Assembly: GCA_903908785.1 (NCBI GenBank)
Contig: CAIVTL010000068.1
Coordinates: forward strand, 1-8,099
DNA length: 8,099 nt
Reading direction: 5' to 3'
Origin: Caldifarciminota bacterium
GTDB taxonomy: Bacteria > Hydrothermota > Tepidihabitantia > Tepidihabitantales > Tepidihabitantaceae
The translations under genes and the position numbers were made by a program. The notes under the pieces are model-generated. The model had not been told where the DNA came from. It was given only the letters and a program-made list of their open reading frames with translations, and searched no databases. Below, in pieces: positions 5,616 through 8,099 of this stretch (the first letter of the stretch is position 1; the number at the start of each line of letters is the position of its first letter).

Positions 5616-6705
5616 TGATTGGCCTGGGCAGCGACTCGGGTTCGAGGGACAGGCTCAGGCTTTCAGCGTCGGTGTTGAACCTCAGCGCCGGACTCACAAG
5701 GTCAGCCAGCCCGTCGCCGTTCGTATCGGCCACTGCCACCACCTCGTATTCACCCTTCCTCACCTTGGTCGAGAATGAACCGTCGGTCAGCACCGGGGCC
5801 AAGGCGCGCGTGCGCGGGGACATGACCGAATCCGGCCCGGCGGATTCGGATCGTGTCCCAAGCGCCTGGAACAGCACCGTGCCGGTTCCGAGCGGCCCGT
5901 TCAGCCACTTCGCTTTCCCCTTGACCGGCACTCCGTCAAAGACCGAGTCACTGGTGAAGTAGGTGAACGCCGGCCCTTTCACTTGGTTTCCTTCCAGGTC
6001 CACCGCCCGCCGCTGCATCAGGAAGTAGATAACCGCCCCGGTCGGCAGCGACTCGAGGCGCGTGAAGCTCAAGGTCTGCCAGTCCGAAGACCACGACCGC
6101 TTGAACTGCGTGTCATACTCAGTCGGCACAAACATGTAGTCCAACACTCCGGACGTGTCCACCGCCTCGCTGAACGTGACCCGGATTGCGACTCCCCGCT
6201 TCTGGCGGGCGCTGCCGGGCGACGGCGCAACCTGCGTCACCCGCGGGGCGATTGTGTCCTGCTTTGACGAACCGCGGAAGCGCCCCCTGAAACGTGCCGG
6301 GTTGCCGGCCCGGTCCCAGACGATTCCGCGCACATCGTACAGCTTCGGCTCCTGGGTCGGCGTCCAAAGCTGCACCTCGTCGTTACCTTTCCCCTGCGAA
6401 ACGCCGCGCAGGGCAAGCGTATCGCCCGCCGGCCCGGTTACCGCGAAGCTGTCCGGCGACAGCCTCGTGCCGTCAATGTCCTCATCAAACACCAGCGCAA
6501 CCTGGCTCCGGGTCCGGGTCACGATTTCCTGCAGATGCGGCGCGAACTTATCCGGGCTCGGCGGCAGCATCTTCTTGGCGCAGGTAGACAGCAGTGCCAG
6601 TCCGGCAAGAACGCCGGCCAGTACCGCTACGTGACCCAGGAATCGGCGAATCTGCAATCTGAAATCTGCAATCTGAAATCTGCAATCCGAAAGTGGCCGC
6701 TTCAC
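5599..6705 (-). CDS. Probable lipoprotein with SbsA/Big_5-type Ig-like domain
   Basis: 368 residues. It begins with a basic n-region, a hydrophobic core (about 23-40) and LLSTC, so C42 is the likely lipidated cysteine, although T before C is an unusual lipobox. Residues about 53-150 form a beta-rich repeat (VALVFDEDIDGTRLSPDSF, ending RFRGRFRG). A second begins with DTIAPRVTQVAPSPGS and VAIRVTFSEAVD, the signature of SbsA/Big_5 Ig-like domains. Near the end, DTNGDGLAD is a calcium-binding-loop-like motif followed by LVSPALRF. The start is GTG 6705-6703: GGAGG (6713-6717) lies 7 nt upstream, and the GTG overlaps the preceding gene's TGA as GTGA. The stop overlaps the vWA start by 17 nt. Residues 6-20 are encoded by a heptamer array. 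Likely an outer-envelope protein; its partner may be the vWA protein. Confidence 0.86.
   Translation of the reverse strand: MKRPLSDCRFQIADFRLQIRRFLGHVAVLAGVLAGLALLSTCAKKMLPPSPDKFAPHLQEIVTRTRSQVALVFDEDIDGTRLSPDSFAVTGPAGDTLALRGVSQGKGNDEVQLWTPTQEPKLYDVRGIVWDRAGNPARFRGRFRGSSKQDTIAPRVTQVAPSPGSARQKRGVAIRVTFSEAVDTSGVLDYMFVPTEYDTQFKRSWSSDWQTLSFTRLESLPTGAVIYFLMQRRAVDLEGNQVKGPAFTYFTSDSVFDGVPVKGKAKWLNGPLGTGTVLFQALGTRSESAGPDSVMSPRTRALAPVLTDGSFSTKVRKGEYEVVAVADTNGDGLADLVSPALRFNTDAESLSLSLEPESLPRPINAYRR
6648..6689. repeat. Heptamer array, (C/A)AATCTG family, in the lipoprotein signal region
   Basis: Six units: GAATCTG, CAATCTG, AAATCTG, CAATCTG, AAATCTG, CAATCCG, with a 14-bp alternation of C and A at the first position. 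On the minus strand it encodes residues 6-20 (SDCRFQIADFRLQIR), the basic n-region of the signal peptide. Read on the plus strand it contains TGA; read in the gene's direction it has no stop. Confidence 0.92.
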
Positions 6706-7661
6706 TTGATGTCCTCCAAGACCTGCCTAAGCTTCCTCACCGCTCCCCGCTCCAATCCCTCGCGCCGCGCCATCTCCACCAACTGGCCCGACATCATACG
6801 GTAGACCGGCGCGAGCTTCGGCACGCGCTTCGCGAGCGCCCGCAGATGCACGGCTACGGTCAAGGCATCGCCCCGCTCGACCGGCCCGGTCAGGCTCGGC
6901 CCCGCGCCCTCCGCGACGACGCTGTCCAGCACCGACCTTGCCAGCGGCTCAAGCATCCGCGCGGCCCGCCGCCGCGAAATACCCAGCTTCCCCGCAATCG
7001 TCTCGGCCTCGTCAAACAGGACGCTGACGAAGTTCGACGCGAACACGCACATCACGTGATAGAGCGCCCGGTCCTTGCCCGGCACAATCACGCAACTCCC
7101 GTGCAACTGCTTCACCAGGTGCCGGCCGAACCGCAGCCCGGAGGCCGAACCATCCGCGGCGAAGAACGCGCCCGGCAGGGTGCGAATCGCCTGCGAGTGA
7201 CTCGAAAGCGAGAGCACCGGGTGCAGGGCCAGCGTGCCCAACCCCTGGTCGCGCGCGCGGGCAAACACCTCGGGCCCGAACGCGCCCGAACAATGAGCCA
7301 CGATTGTGCCCGGAATCAGCCATCTGCGCACCGATTCGAATACCGGCCCGATGTGCGCGTCCGGCACGGTCAGGAACAACACGTCGCTTGCGGCCGCGAC
7401 CGCACGCGAACTCAGCCGCTCGTACCGCTGCTTCAGAAGCCCGTACACGACCCACGCCTGCTTCGGCTTCAAATCGGTCACGCCCACAACCGGGTAGCCC
7501 AGCCGGCGACAGTGCCAGGCCAGCGCGCTGCCCACGCGACCCGCGCCGATGAACCCGACCCGCTTTCGATTAGCGAGTGGCGTGTGGCGATTGGCGATTG
7601 GGCCGGACGGGACTGTCCGCGTACGGGGACTGTCCCCAAAGCCGGAACGTGCCTTCATCAT
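6702..7661 (-). CDS. Rossmann-fold and DUF2520 domain oxidoreductase-like protein
   Basis: 319 residues from ATG 7661-7659. The core starts at K33 with RVGFIGAGRVGSALA, a GxGxxG NAD(P)-binding motif (G39, G41, G44), then ASDVLFLTVPDAHI and IVAHCSGAFG. This is the architecture of F420/NADP-dependent and ProC-like Rossmann proteins. The second half has HPVLSL, ALYHVMCVFASNFV and SLTGPVERGD, characteristic of the DUF2520 helical domain. No substrate is established for the family that I can name with confidence. Residues about 7-32 are encoded by repeats (two palindromes and a CGATTGG array), an extension not expected in the family. An in-frame TTG at 7688 could add nine residues, but it lacks a Shine-Dalgarno and sits inside the promoter. 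The gene heads the operon with the lipoprotein and vWA genes, joined by a 4-nt overlap. Confidence 0.9.
   Translation of the reverse strand: MMKARSGFGDSPRTRTVPSGPIANRHTPLANRKRVGFIGAGRVGSALAWHCRRLGYPVVGVTDLKPKQAWVVYGLLKQRYERLSSRAVAAASDVLFLTVPDAHIGPVFESVRRWLIPGTIVAHCSGAFGPEVFARARDQGLGTLALHPVLSLSSHSQAIRTLPGAFFAADGSASGLRFGRHLVKQLHGSCVIVPGKDRALYHVMCVFASNFVSVLFDEAETIAGKLGISRRRAARMLEPLARSVLDSVVAEGAGPSLTGPVERGDALTVAVHLRALAKRVPKLAPVYRMMSGQLVEMARREGLERGAVRKLRQVLEDIK
6713..6717 (-). promoter_or_regulatory. Ribosome binding site GGAGG fixing the lipoprotein GTG start
   Basis: GGAGG on the minus strand, within the last codons of the DUF2520 gene, 7 nt before GTG 6705. It is the clearest Shine-Dalgarno sequence in the operon and, with the GTGA overlap, decides the start. 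Confidence 0.75.
7567..7601. repeat. Heptamer array, CGATTGG family, in the DUF2520 gene 5' end
   Basis: Five units: CGATTAG, CGAGTGG, CGTGTGG, CGATTGG, CGATTGG. It encodes residues about 21-32 (PIANRHTPLANR), immediately before the first beta strand of the Rossmann fold. The unit is free of stops when read in the gene's direction. Confidence 0.88.
7608..7619. repeat. Degenerate palindrome CGGGACTGTCCG
   Basis: It shares the GGGACTGTCC core of the 13-bp palindrome. It lies 6 bp after the CGATTGG array and 5 bp before the perfect copy at 7625, as a direct repeat of period 17 (GGGACTGTCC at 7609 and 7626). Confidence 0.55.
7625..7637. repeat. 13-bp palindrome GGGGACTGTCCCC (copy 2)
   Basis: Identical to 5491-5503 and in the same apparent orientation (central T on the plus strand). 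It encodes part of the amino-terminal extension of the DUF2520 protein (about residues 9-13). Confidence 0.75.
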
Positions 7662-7828
7662 CAAATCCAAGATAGCCGCTGATACCAACTAGTCAAGAAG
7701 AATGGCCGCCAGTCGGAGGCCTCAAGCCTCAAGCTCCAAGCCGCAAGCTCCGGCTCGAACTCCATAGTCTCACGCGAACGCCGCTCGTGCGGGCTCTCCC
7801 GTTCCTGCTGCTTCTTCCTGTGTCTCAT
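7661..7828 (-). CDS. Possible small basic ORF joined to the DUF2520 gene by TGATG
   Basis: 55 codons from ATG 7828-7826, preceded by GAAGG 6 nt upstream. The first 20 residues are strongly charged (MRHRKKQQERESPHERRSRE). The middle (ELAAWSLRLEASDW) is encoded by the CCTCAAG array. Its TGA (7663-7661) overlaps the ATG of the DUF2520 gene as TGATG, a coupling geometry. It has no family resemblance and partly covers the proposed operon promoter, so it may be only an open frame created by the array. Confidence 0.22.
   Translation of the reverse strand: MRHRKKQQERESPHERRSRETMEFEPELAAWSLRLEASDWRPFFLTSWYQRLSWI
7669..7696 (-). promoter_or_regulatory. Sigma70-like promoter of the DUF2520-lipoprotein-vWA operon
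   Basis: On the minus strand: TTGACT (7696-7691), a 16-bp spacer, and TATCTT (7674-7669). The ATG at 7661 follows after 7 nt, so the transcript would start at about the ATG. This repeats the geometry seen at the dedA gene (TTGACC, 17 bp, TACATT, 8 nt, ATG). It argues for a leaderless mRNA and against the TTG at 7688, which would then be upstream of the transcript. Confidence 0.5.
7720..7754. repeat. Heptamer array, CCTCAAG family, upstream of the operon
   Basis: Units CCTCAAG, CCTCAAG, CTCCAAG, CCGCAAG, then a diverged CTCCGGC. It lies in the gap between the operon promoter and the insertion-sequence end, about 24 bp upstream of the -35 box. Confidence 0.82.
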
Positions 7829-7971
7829 CGTACGCCTTCTTACGTTCCGTCCTTTCCTCCGTTCACTTGAACCCTCGACACCTTGAATCCTCGATTCCTT
7901 CCTGTGGTTCTCGAATATAGATACGCTGCACCCCCTCAAAATGTGCAACGGAATCATCATCCCCCGTATGC
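7755..7971. other. Intergenic region upstream of the minus operon
   Basis: Apart from the CCTCAAG array before it and the octamer array at 7865-7896, I see no gene or RNA. An AT-rich patch at 7914-7919 (TATATT on the minus strand) could be a -10 box for the small basic ORF, but no matching -35 box at 16-18 bp was found. The stretch ends where the putative insertion-sequence end begins. Confidence 0.45.
7865..7896. repeat. Octamer array, CCTYGAAN family
   Basis: Four 8-bp units: ACTTGAAC, CCTCGACA, CCTTGAAT, CCTCGATT. This is the second array of period eight, here outside genes. It lies about 75 bp from the insertion-sequence end. Confidence 0.75.
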
Positions 7972-8099
7972 TGTGAGCGCCGATTCAGAATTCCCCAGAA
8001 TCACCGGTTTAGAATTCCCCACCCTGGCGGAAAGGAGTCAGGTTTATGGATGAGCTGAGGAGTGAAGGAACGGCTATAGTACCTCCGTCAAAGGAGGTC
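7972..8099 (+). mobile_element. Left end of an insertion sequence, possibly IS21-like (partial)
   Basis: From TGTGAGCGCC (7972) there are two copies of a motif spaced by 24 bp: ATTCAGAATTCCCCA (7983-7997) and GTTTAGAATTCCCCA (8007-8021), sharing AGAATTCCCCA exactly. An ORF with a good ribosome binding site follows. Several transposase-binding repeats near each end, with a terminal TG, are typical of IS21-family elements, and AATTCCCCA-type end repeats are what I recall from such elements in uncultured bacteria. The right end and transposase core lie beyond the window, so the family is inferred. Confidence 0.5.
8046..8099 (+). CDS. Start of an ORF, probable transposase gene (truncated by window end)
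   Basis: ATG at 8046 is preceded by AAGGAG (8032-8037) with 8-nt spacing, the best-formed ribosome binding site in the window. Eighteen codons are present (MDELRSEGTAIVPPSKEV) and the frame is still open at the last base. The residues seen do not identify a family. The link to a transposase rests on the end repeats just upstream. Confidence 0.5.
   Translation, partial: MDELRSEGTAIVPPSKEV

Noticed and set aside
6693..7682. A 329-codon plus-strand open frame antisense to the DUF2520 gene
   Set aside because: The minus frame has clear Rossmann and DUF2520 motifs, while the plus frame has low-complexity Arg/His/Pro content.
7662..7688. TTG 7688 as the start of the DUF2520 protein
   Set aside because: It has no Shine-Dalgarno and lies within the spacer of the proposed promoter. 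ATG 7661 fits both the promoter distance and the TGATG junction.
7914..7945. Promoter on the minus strand around TATATT (7919-7914)
   Set aside because: The best -35 candidate, TTGAGG, is only 14 bp away and TTTTGA at 16 bp is a poor match, so support is too weak to list.

Overview
This is a GC-rich bacterial chromosomal window with compact, partly overlapping genes. The short tandem repeat arrays and the low-complexity peptides they encode inside genes resemble what I recall from uncultured candidate-phylum genomes of the WOR-3 (Stahlbacteria) type. That placement is inference from style, not from a marker gene.

Layout. (1) Positions 1-285 hold the 3' end of a TPR-type protein. (2) Positions 589-2589 (+) encode a membrane-anchored CapD/WbpM-type nucleotide-sugar dehydratase/epimerase. 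A possible 21-residue leader ORF lies just upstream and overlaps its start codon. (3) A perfect 11-bp hairpin with a UUCG loop separates it from a DedA-family membrane protein (2704-3357, +), which has its own promoter-like sequence only 8 nt from the ATG. (4) A minus-strand operon runs from 7661 down to 3405: a Rossmann/DUF2520 oxidoreductase-like protein, a probable lipoprotein with an SbsA/Big_5-type Ig-like domain, and a large membrane-bound von Willebrand A (vWA) protein. Its genes are coupled by a 4-nt GTGA overlap and a 17-nt overlap. (5) At the right edge, 7972-8099 looks like the left end of an insertion sequence, with two 24-bp-spaced end repeats and the start of an ORF with a good ribosome binding site.

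The most striking feature is a set of twelve short arrays scattered from 3372 to 7896, ten with a 7-bp period and two with an 8-bp period. The unit sequences fall into several unrelated families (CGNCCCC, GGGATTT, CAATCTG, CGATTGG, CCTCAAG, CGTAACC and others), yet the period is nearly always seven. Seven arrays lie inside the vWA gene, one encodes most of the lipoprotein signal-peptide n-region, and one encodes part of an N-terminal extension of the DUF2520 protein. All of these are compatible with an open reading frame. A 13-bp palindrome, GGGGACTGTCCCC, recurs next to three of the arrays. Because 7 and 8 are not multiples of 3, gain or loss of one unit inside a gene would shift the frame. 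At the same time, a pure heptamer array reads as the same heptapeptide in all three frames. Together this is a dispersed repeat system that tolerates, and possibly exploits, insertion into coding sequence.

Functionally, the plus-strand genes point to cell-surface polysaccharide synthesis and envelope lipid handling. The minus-strand operon points to an envelope-associated vWA/lipoprotein pair of unknown role.
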